Assembly (NCBI GenBank): GCA_027924585.1
Contig: BSBM01001662.1
Coordinates: 1,798,001-1,862,000 of the forward strand
Source of the DNA: Larix kaempferi
Lineage: Eukaryota; Streptophyta; Pinopsida; Pinales; Pinaceae
DNA length: 64,000 nt
Reading direction: 5' to 3'
Shown: piece after piece, positions 1-11,156 of the stretch
How the letters are laid out: the number at the start of each line of letters is the position of its first letter
Numbering within the stretch: position 1 is the stretch's first letter
Position numbers and translations under genes: made by a program
The notes under the pieces: model-generated
What the model saw: only the letters and a program-made list of their open reading frames with translations
Told to the model about the DNA's origin: nothing
Databases searched by the model: none

Positions 1-743
1 CCAACCAAGTAGTATTGAACTTGAACAGAATATATGAGGGAGCTGAATCAAAGTCCAATTGTAGCATGACAGCCCGATGGGCAGAGAAACCCACATAGTG
101 CATCCAAGACCGATATCAAGTGAGAATGGAGCACAGAGAATCAGACATATAGAAACGGTCAAGCCTCTTTGCAATACCTGCCACACCAGTGCACTTGTTA
201 GACCATGTTGGTGAAAGGATGTATGGTTTTATATCCACCATACCAAAATCCTCGAAGAGAGCAACAAAGAAATCAGAGAGAGGGTTAAGGGGACGACACC
301 CCCCCAAACTTCCTCCCGAGACGTGGTGAAATTCAAATCCCCGGCCACTATATTGAAACCATCATCAAATAAAACCGATGTTGCGACCCGGTCCCAAAAA
401 CGTCTCCTGTCACTATACGACGCATAGATATTAAAGATCCCGACAGAATGCCCAAAACCCTTCACGGTTCCTTCAAGCATAACACCTGCAATCGTGCGAA
501 AAGCCTTCAAATTAGCTGCAGTCGGGTTCCAAGCAGCTAGTGTACCTCCCGATAGCCCAATAGAATCAGTGCCAGCCACATGCCACTCGGGTTTAAGTTT
601 AAGAAATAGTTCAGTAGTAGCTATGGTCGAGGAGTCTCCTGGAGTAGAATAACCTGTGGGTTGATGGAAGAAAGTAGTCGTCGTAACGCCACCATTTTAG
701 GACCGCGGCCCAGTCCACGCACATTAAGGGTCAAAATAATCAT
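1..743 (-). pseudogene. LINE A ORF2, endonuclease domain, frameshifted and cut by the window edge
   Basis: It starts at the ATG at 743-741. Reading on, one sees the N-terminal beta strand with VRGLG, then QET (catalytic Glu), the SGG..AAW stretch, GDLNF (catalytic Asp region) and TWSN..G.AKRLDRF, all typical of the endo/exonuclease/phosphatase domain that nicks target DNA in L1 elements. The frame breaks near 625 just after QET, and again at the C-run around 299-307. In-frame stops follow toward the left edge. The reverse transcriptase would lie outside the window. Confidence 0.85.
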
Positions 744-2380
744 GAGATAACCCCCGAGGGGGGCAAAAAATCTCTAAGAGCCCCAGTAGATGATATACAT
801 GACATAGGAGGATCGGGAAGACCACGATCGAAAAGCAATTGGACCGGCGAGTTTAATGGAGAGCCCCAGGCCACTCCTTTAACCTTAGGGCCACGGCGTG
901 ACTTACGGATAGTAATGTTCCCCCGAGAGATGGAATTGATAGAGACCACTTCAGGGTCAACCTGCGTAGAGGTAGAGTACACCGAAAGCGGAGATGGAGG
1001 CATGGGGGATGATGAGACGGCAAGTGGAACAACTACACAAGAAGGAAGTGGTTCCGTGATAAGGTCGTCCTCAAGCAGGGATGGGGACAAAGTAATATTA
1101 AGCACTGGTGGACGAGAGCCCGACAGGGGTGGAAAGGAAAGGAGTGAGTCGAGCTCCAAAGTAGTAGTGGCAAGAGGTTCCTCCAGGGAAGGATGAGACA
1201 AGGGAAAGGTAGGAGGGGAGTTCGGGACCTCCGACGTGGGATCCAGGCCCAAGGACAGGGGAGCACGTGATGGGGGGGGAGCAGCTAAGGGAGAGGATAC
1301 ACACCTCACCGGACAGGAAGAGTCCACCCTCGGTATATCAACCTCAACGCATGCGGAATCCCAAGTAAGGGCATTCCTCAACTCAACTGCAGGTAAGAAT
1401 TTAAGAATGGAGGGTATGGACGAGACAAACTTACCAATTAGGTCTAACGCTGACGTCTGGTCCAGAGGAATGAAGATATCCAATGAGTCTTCAGCCGGTA
1501 ACGGACCCTGACCCTCCGACGAGCCCTGAGCTTCAGCATTCCTCAGCTTACTCCTGGGGAAGTGGGCCTTTGAGTGGCCAGGTTCATGGCAGCCATGACA
1601 ACGAAAATATATCTTCCAATAGTCCAGGGTTTGAATAAATGAGCCACCCTCCCAAATAACCTCCAGTTCACCCAGTAAACCTTCTGAAGTGTCAATGTCC
1701 ACCAGAACACGGGGTATGCGTCGTTCAGAACCGCAGAGTAAATCTTCCTCAAGCAAGATGAATTTACCGATAGAGCTAGCGATGGCTTTAAAACCTTTGA
1801 GAGACCAGCACTGGAGTGGGAGACCTGGCAGAAGGACCGAGAGGTGGCGAGATTTTAATTTAGCAGTCCTGGGGTCAAAGCCTGAGTGCCATCGGCTGAG
1901 GACCAGAGAGCCATGACCAATAACCCAATAACGACATTCTATACTCTCCCTGTCTTCAACAGAGAGGAAGTGGAAAAGAATCCATCCATTAGGGAGCATG
2001 AGTACGTGCGGAATGTTTTTAACCAACGGCCTCCACTGTCGACGGATCCACTCAAGAATTGTTGGTCGACCGAGTTTGATGTACTCGAACTTACCCACCA
2101 GGGCTCGTTCCGAAAGAGCCAACACCATATCGCAGGTCACGTCCTTTCCCAAGACGCAGAGAGAGCGACCCTTCTTTAACTTCTCAAAAGGTGGCGAGAA
2201 CTCACGTCGAGGACCTGTAGGGTTAGAAATAGGAGAGCCCTCTTCTAGTTCCGAAACCGAGGAAACAGGTGAGCCAGAACAGTTAGGGCTCCGACTGCAA
2301 GGATCCTCAAAACATACTTCAAACGCTGGATTGGTAACAACCCTTAAAGGCTCCAAACCCGGAAACGTAGGATGAGCCAT
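740..2380 (-). CDS. LINE A ORF1 protein, DUF4283-like with degenerate zinc knuckle
   Basis: The open frame extends to 2566, but I place the start at the ATG at 2380 (about 546 residues), where the LINE-like protein sequence begins. Residues about 84-170 resemble the DUF4283 region of plant LINE ORF1 proteins, which bind element RNA. A CCHC knuckle follows at about 261-274: C261, C264 and H269 are present, but the fourth ligand is Phe instead of Cys. The C-terminal half is rich in Pro and Ser, without recognisable domains. The frame is uninterrupted, unlike ORF2 next to it. The stop TGA overlaps the ORF2 ATG, which suggests termination-reinitiation for ORF2. The family call is firm; activity is doubtful. 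Confidence 0.85.
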   Translation of the reverse strand: MAHPTFPGLEPLRVVTNPAFEVCFEDPCSRSPNCSGSPVSSVSELEEGSPISNPTGPRREFSPPFEKLKKGRSLCVLGKDVTCDMVLALSERALVGKFEYIKLGRPTILEWIRRQWRPLVKNIPHVLMLPNGWILFHFLSVEDRESIECRYWVIGHGSLVLSRWHSGFDPRTAKLKSRHLSVLLPGLPLQCWSLKGFKAIASSIGKFILLEEDLLCGSERRIPRVLVDIDTSEGLLGELEVIWEGGSFIQTLDYWKIYFRCHGCHEPGHSKAHFPRSKLRNAEAQGSSEGQGPLPAEDSLDIFIPLDQTSALDLIGKFVSSIPSILKFLPAVELRNALTWDSACVEVDIPRVDSSCPVRCVSSPLAAPPPSRAPLSLGLDPTSEVPNSPPTFPLSHPSLEEPLATTTLELDSLLSFPPLSGSRPPVLNITLSPSLLEDDLITEPLPSCVVVPLAVSSSPMPPSPLSVYSTSTQVDPEVVSINSISRGNITIRKSRRGPKVKGVAWGSPLNSPVQLLFDRGLPDPPMSCISSTGALRDFLPPSGVIS

Positions 2381-2940
2381 AGACCCGAGAAACAAGGTGA
2401 CAACACTACTTCTGGCGAGGGTGGCGAAATAACATAATACAAGGCTAAAACCACGGCCGACACACCCAGAAAACAATAGAAAAGACGTCGAAAATGAACC
2501 TCGGAAATAGTAAACTGCCAGGAAACAATGATAAATTCCGTAGGCAGGAAGATACACCAACGCCAATACGTCCCAGTAACCAGCAGAGAAAACAAAGAGA
2601 CAAGGGCGTTGACAAATCCCAGAAACAGTACCCTAAAAAATTGCAGAACCTAGCACGTAAAGTCAACAACAAATACTAAAAAACCCCCGTTCCCACTTTT
2701 TTAACCTGGCTGGTACTAGGCCTGCTGCCCCACAGCAAGCTTGACTCCAGGGGTATGAAAGGACATACGGCTTGCAAAGACCTACGATGGATGATAACCC
2801 GTCTTACTTGGACATGAGCGAGGTGGTAGTGTGACGGACCATACCGTTGTAAACACAGCCCAGAAGAAACGTTATCAGGTTCCTACACAAGTAAACCAGG
2901 TCCAAAAAAACGCCATTGAAGCAGAAACCCTCACCCTGCT

Positions 2941-5106
2941 ATGTTGTTGAAGGGCTGGGACACATCAACTTTGATCGATACCATTGACAATAATGTACCA
3001 GAGAAAGAGCTAAACACGGTGATGATTTTAATAATCAATCAAACAAAAGCCAAGCTTAAAAGTGCATGTTATGGTATTTTGTCTTGTATTGATATAATTG
3101 CACTTGATATTATAAATACTATATTATAAAAGTATATATTAAATTCTTAAAATTAATTTTGATTTTAGTTTAGTTGAAGTGAGAATGTTTATAATAAATT
3201 TAAAACGTGTCACTATATGAATAGAGGCTGTATATTTGTAATGAGTTACACATAGTATAAAAGAAAAGGAGTAATAAATGTATAGATAAGATGATATTTA
3301 ATTTAGATTTAATTTAATTTCGATATATATCTTAATTTAGATTTATTAATATGTTAATTTTTTTTATTCTTAATTTTTTTTTATATATATAATTATAGTA
3401 GCATAATTAGGTTGTATTGGTAGTTCTTGTATTAGGAATAAATTCAAATTCGTCCAATATTCGGTGTAGATGTAATACGAATATTCTTACTAAAAGATAA
3501 TTAAATTTTGAAAACCAACTAACAAAAACTAAACTTTAATTATTTAAACACTATAAAATAGAAATACCATTCAATTTCATACTTTCTTATTAAAACAATT
3601 ATTGATAACTAGTTGTATGCTCCCATACTAGCCATATCCATTGTTGAGATCTTATATTTTTGTTTTTTAATTATATTTTTTATTTTATTATATATATGTC
3701 ACTTTACATTTATGTTGTATATGTGAATATTTCATTAAAATTATTATATATAAGGTCTACTCGAATTATGCTACTATGTATATAATCTCTCTTATTTGTT
3801 CAAATCTCGTGTATGACTCAACTCCTAGATTGTTTTGCAACAACTATCCAAGATTCATTAATTTTTTTTTTTAATTGATTGGAACACACATATTGGAAAT
3901 TATTTATTTAATATTTTATTATTGTGAGGTGCTTTTTACAATTAGTATGAAGGAGAAGTGTAATTTTGTGCTAAATATGGAATTGACACATGACACTTTA
4001 ATAAAATAATAAAATATTAAATAAATAATTTTTTTACAATGTCAACCCTAATCTAAAGTTCAAAACCAAAGAGATATATATTCCAATTAATTAAAACTAA
4101 AAAAAATAAAACTTGGATACTTCTTGCTATGCAATGGAGTTTAGTCATCATTACAATATTGAGTGGAGATTTGAGCACATAGAAGAGATTTACATATTAA
4201 ACCAATATAGGTTCATTTTAATTTTTATGATTTATGAAGGGTAGAGAGGAATCATTAATCCCTAGAGGTGCAAGCTTTTCCTCAAATTTTGCATTTTAAA
4301 AAGGTTTGCACTTCAAGGAATTTGATCCCTCTTGACCTAGAGTTTGGTTGGCCTATTAATAGAAAAGAAAATAAAATGGATTGTAATGATTTTATTAAAG
4401 TTTCACCGTTACCTCCATGTTCAACCATGTGAACAAATTAATGATTTTATTTTTTATTTTTTATTTTTATATTAACCGTTTATAGAAATAAATTTTATGG
4501 AATGCAAATTTTAAATACATTTTATAATATTAAAAAATAATAAATTTAATGCTAAAAAAATCTATTTTAATTTAATAGAATAATATTAATTATCATTAAT
4601 TCATTTGAATTAATATTTATTTAATAAAGTAGTAAAAAGCACGACAATACTATTAAGCATCTAACATTATGGAAATGGCTATATAAATAAAGTAATACCG
4701 TAAATCTATGTTACTTCGTTAAATTATTTGTTTAATTATTTATTATTTATTAATGTTTCGTTTAATTATTTGTTTATTTATTAATGTTTTTATTTGTTTG
4801 TACATTTATAAAATTTTAAATAAATTTATTAAAATTTGGTAATCTCTAACATATTTAAAATATTTTTTAATAAATGGTACCTATTATAAAAATTTTACAA
4901 AATTTCAATCAGTCACATTGTGAATAGTAAATGTCACTAAAATTTTATTTTTTGTGAACTTTATTTCGTCAAAAATCATATATACAAATTTTTTTTTTCA
5001 TTCGTATATCAACTTCGATACCTCATTCCAATACTTGCACAACTCAGATATCTCAACACTCCACACATGGATAAAGAACACGAACACGTCAGCATATGAT
5101 AGAGGC
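2941..5106. other. AT-rich intergenic sequence, no gene seen
   Basis: Very AT-rich sequence without a convincing coding region; the 62-residue frame at 2941-3129 has no recognisable features. It holds the inverted repeat listed separately at 3897-4031. A short stretch at about 4303-4352 resembles the right arm of the hairpin element at 50819-50974. Confidence 0.6.
3897..4031. repeat. Inverted repeat, MITE-like
   Basis: Arms at 3897-3923 and 4005-4031 are perfect reverse complements over 27 bp, separated by about 81 bp. The arms are purely A/T. The size fits a small hairpin element, but I see no clear target duplication and low complexity makes chance more likely. Confidence 0.5.
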
Positions 5107-5400
5107 GTGTGATAATTGTCACTTAAATTTTCAAATTTTTCGGGTTAGGCACAGTTTCATTTCTATTTGTTATTTTTTTGAAATTTCAATGATTTGGGGA
5201 ATCTTAAAATTAGGTCATCTTAAAATAGGCTTTATGACCAAAATCCTTAAGGATGTAATTCCGGGTGTGATAATTGGTATTTAAATTTTCAAATTTTTCG
5301 GGCTAAGCACAGTTTCATCTCTATTTATTATTTTTTTGAAATTTCATTTGGGTCATCTTAAAATAGATTTTATGACCAAAATCATTAAGGATGCAATTCC
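5107..5400. repeat. 158-bp tandem duplication
   Basis: The unit 5107-5264 recurs from 5265 to about 5400 with substitutions and a short internal deletion. Both copies contain the AAATTTTTCGGG stretch and the TTTATGACCAAAATC stretch. It lies just 3' of the UGT gene. No coding content. Confidence 0.85.
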
Positions 5401-5684
5401 ATGATATAATTCCAGATAGAATTACAATTTCGCCAGTTTTTATAACCCGATCTAAGCAACAAATATCCCAAAAAAACAGGCGATTTGAGTGCCAGTTATC
5501 CCACGCCTATGACAGACCCACCATAACAGATTTACTCAGACAAAGACCTTCTCCGAGTGGCCACGAATATACTCTCTGTTATAGTAATCACATTGACAAT
5601 ATTTCAGATAAATACAGACGAGCGGGACGAACCCACAATTAGGTGCTATTTCCAACGCTAATGACACAAATTGGGATTTGTTGT

Positions 5685-7088
5685 TCACTGCTCAGATTTA
5701 AGCTCACGGATCTCGTCTGCAAACGCTTTCAAGCTCTCATGCGCAGATCCTGCCCGTTCATTCATAGCCTGTCTCGCCAACTCTCCAATCTCCTTAACCT
5801 TCCTCCTCTCCTCTCTTCCACAATCCTTCCCCATTATTTGTGCCACGGCCCTCTTTAACTCTTCTCCGTTAGGAACACCATTCTCGCCTTCACAGAGCTG
5901 CACGCCGATCTTAAGTAAGTCAGACACCAGCAAAGAATTGCAGAATTGATCTCCGGAGACGGGCCATGTAATCATCGGAATCCCCATGGTGATGCTCTGT
6001 AAAGTGGAATTCCAATCGCAGTGGGTAAGTAATCCCCCGACGGAATGGTGCGAGAGAATGAGTTGTTGTGGTGCTGGGCCTCTGATTATGACCCAATTAC
6101 CTCTTTTCTCATCTACTCGTTCCTCAAACCCTGGGGGCATGGCAGTAATGCTGTTATGAACCCATATGAAGGGCTTATTCATGGCCTCCAATCCGTAGGC
6201 TAATTCCATGATTTGTTCGTCAGACAGAGCGGAGTAGTTGCCTAAGCAAACGTAGAGAACGGAGTCCGCTTCCTGCGACTCCAACCACTGAAGGCAACCG
6301 CGCGATTCTTCATGGGAATTATTGAAACCATGTAGCGGCAGAATGGGGCCGATTGGCCATACAGGCCTTCCCGTGGTGTTGTGCAGGTGGTCGATATGAC
6401 CGAGCTCGAGGTCGTAGAAGGTGTTTATAAGGGAACCCCAGCTTTGGAGATTCAGGAGCCTGTTCTGATGCATGAACTCGGACACGGGATCGAATCTCTG
6501 GAACATCCGTGCCGTTCGAGAAATCTGGGTCCGGCGAAAGGCGATCTGCAGAGGAAGGTCGGGCATTATAAAATACTCGTCGTCGGTTTTGACCCCGAGA
6601 TGTGGCATATGCGTCCACAGGGAATTGTCTACGCAGGCTCCGAATGCACTGGATGTATGGAAAACGGCTCTGGGGATCGCGAGTTTAGCAGAGATTCGTT
6701 GAGTCCATCCGAGGTAGAAGTCGCTGATTATGCACACTGGACGTACCGTCTGCTGTTGGATCCATTGCTCGATTGGGTGTGCAAGCAATCGAAACGAGTA
6801 GACGAGAAGATCGACGGATTTCCGGGGAGTATCTTCTTCCATTTCTACTTGCTCTGATGGGATGGGGATGTAGAGAGGCCTAATGTTCAGGGACTCCGTG
6901 TTTGCTCGCTGTAAGAGATGTCGCAGGGGAGGGGAGTGAGATCTTGTTGTGAGAATGGTGATGGAGATTCCATGGGAAGCCAGTCGATAGGAGAACTCCA
7001 GAAACGGAACCAATTGGTCGTGTTCAGGGAAAGGAATGGCCAATACATGTGGAGATTTACTGGTACTGGTTGCAGCAGCAGACGCCAT
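5685..7088 (-). CDS. Family 1 UDP-glycosyltransferase, UGT89-like, with altered active-site residues
   Basis: A single uninterrupted 467-residue frame, the usual length for plant family 1 UGTs, which move a sugar from a UDP-sugar to small molecules in the cytosol. The N-terminal acceptor half runs to about 235 and the C-terminal donor half contains the PSPG box at about 338-381. SDFYLGWT at 122-129 keeps the catalytic-dyad Asp (D123). Similarity in order and wording to the UGT89 family is clear. Odd points: where family members have PFPxQGH, this protein has PFPEHDQ, so the catalytic His position (25) is Gln (codon CAA at 7016-7014). In the PSPG box the first Trp is Pro (338), HCGWNS is HCDWNS (358), and the ribose-binding Glu is Gln (364). 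The final DQ (380-381) is kept. The ATG at 7088 fits the family N-terminus. Catalysis is doubtful; the family assignment is not. Confidence 0.93.
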   Translation of the reverse strand: MASAAATSTSKSPHVLAIPFPEHDQLVPFLEFSYRLASHGISITILTTRSHSPPLRHLLQRANTESLNIRPLYIPIPSEQVEMEEDTPRKSVDLLVYSFRLLAHPIEQWIQQQTVRPVCIISDFYLGWTQRISAKLAIPRAVFHTSSAFGACVDNSLWTHMPHLGVKTDDEYFIMPDLPLQIAFRRTQISRTARMFQRFDPVSEFMHQNRLLNLQSWGSLINTFYDLELGHIDHLHNTTGRPVWPIGPILPLHGFNNSHEESRGCLQWLESQEADSVLYVCLGNYSALSDEQIMELAYGLEAMNKPFIWVHNSITAMPPGFEERVDEKRGNWVIIRGPAPQQLILSHHSVGGLLTHCDWNSTLQSITMGIPMITWPVSGDQFCNSLLVSDLLKIGVQLCEGENGVPNGEELKRAVAQIMGKDCGREERRKVKEIGELARQAMNERAGSAHESLKAFADEIRELKSEQ

Positions 7089-7740
7089 GATATCTCTGCA
7101 CAGCGAATATACAGAGCACTGATATATGCATTCACAGGATTAGAGACATTCCTTTCGTCTATATGTATATCGACTTCCGTATCCGATTTGACGAGCAGGT
7201 TGCGTGTTTTCTGTGGTGTTTTAGTTTGGGATGCATCTTGTCATTGCAGTGGGGTCTTCCTTTGAGGGATTTTCTGATAAAGAAATGGAAGCTTGGAGAG
7301 TCAAATATAACGTGCCGCAAATTAAATATAACGGCTGGATCGACCATTAAAACCAGAGGCCGATCGTTGATTAAAAAAGGTTCTAGAACCCAACCTTCAT
7401 TGGCGTATTCAATTAATGGAACGGAGTAGACTAAATTTGCAGCAATTTTTTCTCCTTTCATAATGAAATAGGTTAAATTTGGGGAGTATGATTTCTGCGT
7501 GAATGTAAATTTATCCCATTTTTAAAGAATTTATATGTTAAAATTTTAAACTAAAAAAAATGATTTATTAAATCACCAAATTCCATTAAATAAAAAGAAA
7601 ACCAAATATCCGGTGAAAGCATTTGACGGCTATCTTGATAAGACGGAATGGATGATTCTATCGGTGGACCATGGAAGTAGATGCCGATGATCTGCAAACT
7701 ATCGTGACAATTATAACAAGTAAATTTTGCGTGTAGTGTT

Positions 7741-7789
7741 GATGACGTGGAGCTTGTCAAACATTTTGTTGAAATTGTTGATGACGTGG
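7741..7789. promoter_or_regulatory. Paired TGACGTGG motifs upstream of the UGT gene
   Basis: TGACGTGG occurs at 7743-7750 and again at 7782-7789, inside a roughly 39-bp imperfect direct repeat. This ACGT-core sequence matches sites bound by plant bZIP factors. The pair lies 655-701 bp upstream of the UGT start codon. The motifs are seen; a regulatory role is inference. Confidence 0.35.
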
Positions 7790-9611
7790 TACTTAGCAAG
7801 TTAGAGTCATACCAGATTAAATACTCTTTTTGAAACGTGTGTACGTCTTTCTAAAAATTTATTTAATAAAATAATTTGCTTTTAAAAATAAAGTTTAGTA
7901 TGCATCGGGTAATCTCTTTCTTAAGATGGGAAATTTGGTATTAAATTGCTTTTTGGAAATTAATTATTGGTTTTTCATGTCGACATTGTTTTCTGATTTT
8001 CTAGCGCGGGGATTACGGGCATTTATTTGCTGGGAATGATGTATTGTGGTTAGCACTTCTTATATTACCTCTTTCCAATAGTATGCTTTGTATTGAATTA
8101 GTATCATTAAGATAATGCTTTTAATGATGAGTTGTAGAAAAACTTTAAGATGATCGTTGTATTCATAAGATGTACATCAACTATTTTGATTCTGACAAAG
8201 AAGTCGTCATTGGTTAAACATAATAATGGATAGACATCCCTTAAAAAATCATATTAATTCTAAAATTTGTTATTTTTGATAAAAATTAAAATAAATTAAA
8301 AAAAATAAAATTGATTTTATATAATTTATTTTTTATCTATAAATATTACTAAAATAAATAAATAAATTTTTATTTTTAAATTATAAATAAAAATTAATTT
8401 CAATAAATCAAATTACAACCCATATAAATCATTATGTAAAATTTAAATTTAAAAAAAAAATTCTTAATTTATGATTGACACTCCCATATACACTTGAGCA
8501 TATGGCCCAATGATAGCTTAATTGACACAACATTATGCTTCATGGTATATCATCGTCTCATTTTAATATGGAGATTATAAAAAATATATTCAAGGAATCC
8601 AAGGAAAGAAGATATGGAGAACCCGATAGTGCATCGATGAATGGAATCAGAAATTCCATGTGGAGATTTTATGGAGAACCAAGGAATGGTGTCCGACGAT
8701 GTATTGGACCATGTTGGCACGAAAGAAAGAAGCCAACAAGAAGAGATCCAAGTGCACTGAGGCACAAAGACCGATAAGGTGTGATGATCGAAGGATCTGG
8801 AAGGCACATATTTGGAGGAGGACGTTAGGAAGGATGGTATGGGGGAAATGATGTATATCATCCATACGATTCGGGAAAGTTTGGTTTATCTCAACATGAT
8901 GGCATAATAATGTGAAATGATGGGAGAAATAAGCCAAGGATTGATGTGCAACTAAAAACTTTGGGAAACTTTTGGAAGGAAGAGAGAAAGTCTTCATACG
9001 AAAAGGAAAAGTGGAGAAAGAAAGAAAAAAGGAAGAAACCAGAGATAAAAAAAGGAAAGAGATGACAAAGTAGAGGGGATGATAGATAAGGAGACTCCAA
9101 AGAGGAAGTGTCCAACAATACATGTTAAATATAAATATATTTCTTGTTTATCAAATTTGGACTCTACCTGATGGAATCTGCAAGACTTGTATGCTCACAT
9201 TGTCCTTTATATCATCTTTCTTGATAGCATATCCACAACAAACCTATTTTATTGTGGATTGTTACATATATACAAACCACAAGTTCAAAATCCAAAACTC
9301 TAAATAGTTTAGGGGAATCTATCGACAAACCTGTGCCCACAAAGGAACTATGGTTGATGTCTTGAAATCAACCAATTCTTAAAAGATGAAAGAGTATTGA
9401 TGTCTAATCTATAGTATTTCCGAGACAACTCTAGGAATAAGGACCACCTAAAATCAACATATTTTGATAATAGTATTTGGATTGGTTGCTCATATAAACT
9501 AAAAATTAATTCTCCAGTATTACTTAAATTTAAATTATGCTATATAAAAATTGAGAATGATATCTATTATAAGGAACATAAATAATACTACATAAATTTA
9601 AGACTGGCCTA
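7790..9611. other. Intergenic sequence, no supported gene
   Basis: AT-rich to about 8530, then a purine-rich stretch (about 8560-9110, many GGA and GAA triplets on the plus strand) that produces short frames on both strands without recognisable motifs. It may be the decayed leader or LTR of a retroelement, but I cannot show it. Confidence 0.5.
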
Positions 9612-9996
9612 TAAAAATGTTGTTATTGACCATAATGGAAATAATTATTACAATCCAAGTTACAACTAAAACTATTTCAATAATATAGACTCTCTGCGAA
9701 TTGTTTATATAGACTCTCTGCGAATTATAAAACAATTGTTATTAATCATAATGAAAATAATTACTACAATCCAACGGCGAAAACTATTTTAATGATATAG
9801 ACTCTCTGCGAATTATAAAGCAATTATTATTAATCATAATGGAAATAATTCCCACAATCCAAGTTAGGGTGAAAACTATTTAATGATATAAATCTCTGTG
9901 AATTATAAAACAATTTTCATTAACCATAATGAAAATAATTACTACAATCCAAGTTATGGCAAAAACTATTTTCATGATATAGACTCTCTGCAAATT
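9612..9996. repeat. About 91-bp tandem repeat, four units
   Basis: The motif TAGACTCTCTGCGAATT and its surroundings recur at about 9686, 9710, 9798, 9889 and 9980, giving steps of 88-91 bp after one 24-bp partial step. Units also share ATAATGAAAATAATTACTAC and ACAATCCAAGTT. A short frame at 9898-10089 is only part of the array. Confidence 0.85.
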
Positions 9997-10627
9997 TTAC
10001 GTGATGCATTAACAAGATCCCAAAATATATTTAAATGCAACTCTCTCTTATTAGATGGGGAATTTTATCTCGTTAAACAAAATTCATAAAAAGCGTTAAA
10101 CAAAAGAGAAACCCTGATTTCTCATGACGTGGAAAGTCTGCCTACTCATAACATGAATGCTCACAACTTGCCAAATTCCAAACGTCCAACATTCATCGAA
10201 TATATAAATATATAACTGCATAGAAATTTAAGAGTGGCATGTAATAAGTGGAATGTTGTGAAGTGACAGAAACGAGAATAGCAAGGGGTGAGACAATTTG
10301 TCTAATTTTTCTTCTTTTAAAGGAAGAACCAGAGTTAACGTACAAACCATCGATTTTTTATGTAGTTTCTTGTGTTGTTATTGTTGCTTGTTCCATCATT
10401 GAGAAGAATCCATGATGGAGCAGTTGGGCTTCTCGATATGCACAACCATTTATTACAGAAAAATTGCATGTTGTCTGATATCATAAAAAAATCATGACTG
10501 AGAAGGAAAGCGATGAAACTATTTGTAGATTTCGGAGTAATCTATTTTTCTTCCCATAGTTCATCACTATGCTTGAGGAGGGATAAACCCTGACAAACTG
10601 GATATTAAGTAGGATGAAAAAACATTT
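9997..10627. other. Intergenic sequence, nothing recognised
   Basis: No convincing coding region, RNA gene or repeat boundary seen on either strand. Confidence 0.5.
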
Positions 10628-11136
10628 TTAAAGAGTAACTAAGATCGACTCTACTTCTTTTGCATGCCTTTCATGCGTGTGAATGGCTTGAAGACCAAGA
10701 TTTCTTGCATGAGCTGTGCTCCGTAGTTCATTGGATCGAGGGAGTAGCTGGATTATCTTCTTCAACAAAAAATATGGGAGAATGTCCTTCTTTCCGGAAT
10801 GCTCGCTAGTGTCCCTTTCTGCCTTGAAATTCCTGCGCAGGACATGTATGAAATCTTCGATACCTGCCATGAGGCTGCCGCTATCAATTTGACTTTCTGA
10901 ACCCGTCACTAAATGTTCGCCTGAAAACCAGGATTTGAGGGCCGCCAATTATGATAAAATTTCAAAGTAGAGGCAATCAAAACGAAGTGGAAAACGTTTT
11001 GACTGTGAGAAACTTGAGGAGAGGGAACAGGCTTAATCCCTTCAACGTGAACGCCTATAGCTGTTTGCACATATCTTATCCGACCAAGTTCTCGTGAGAA
11101 TGACCAAGGCGTTAGCCTCCCGGAGGAGAGGATCAA
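10628..11136 (-). pseudogene. Unassigned reading frames, possibly one decayed gene or element tail
   Basis: Two overlapping minus-strand frames (10909-11136 and 10628-10948) have better-than-random protein character, with helix-like stretches such as FIHVLRRNFKAE and LLKKIIQLLPRS. The lower frame has no ATG at its head; it opens just after a TAA. They lie directly 3' of the LINE B RNase H and could be 3' UTR of that LINE or an unrelated fragment. I do not recognise the protein. Confidence 0.25.
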
Positions 11137-11156
11137 GGAATGGCATGAATTTTAAT

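Larger units (their letters stand above)
1..2700 (-). mobile_element. LINE A: L1-type non-LTR retrotransposon, 5' part
   Basis: On the minus strand an ORF1 with a DUF4283-like region and a zinc knuckle is followed by an apurinic-endonuclease-like ORF2 start that runs off the left edge. This order is that of plant L1-clade LINEs. The ORF1 stop and ORF2 start overlap as ATGA at 740-743. The 5' limit is not sharp: coding sequence ends near 2380 and GC-richer sequence, possibly 5' UTR, runs to about 2900. The endonuclease has at least two frameshifts, so this copy is inactive. Confidence 0.9.

Noticed and set aside
6319-6857. Frames of 99 and 158 residues inside the UGT gene
   Set aside because: They are antisense or other-frame readings of the intact UGT coding region.
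7159-7461. 100-residue minus-strand frame upstream of the UGT
   Set aside because: No start context or domain, it overlaps an equally long plus-strand frame, and the region matches the non-coding relic at 57.4 kb.
8535-9123. Frames of up to 158 residues in the purine-rich stretch
   Set aside because: Composition-driven; opposite strands give equally long frames and no motifs.
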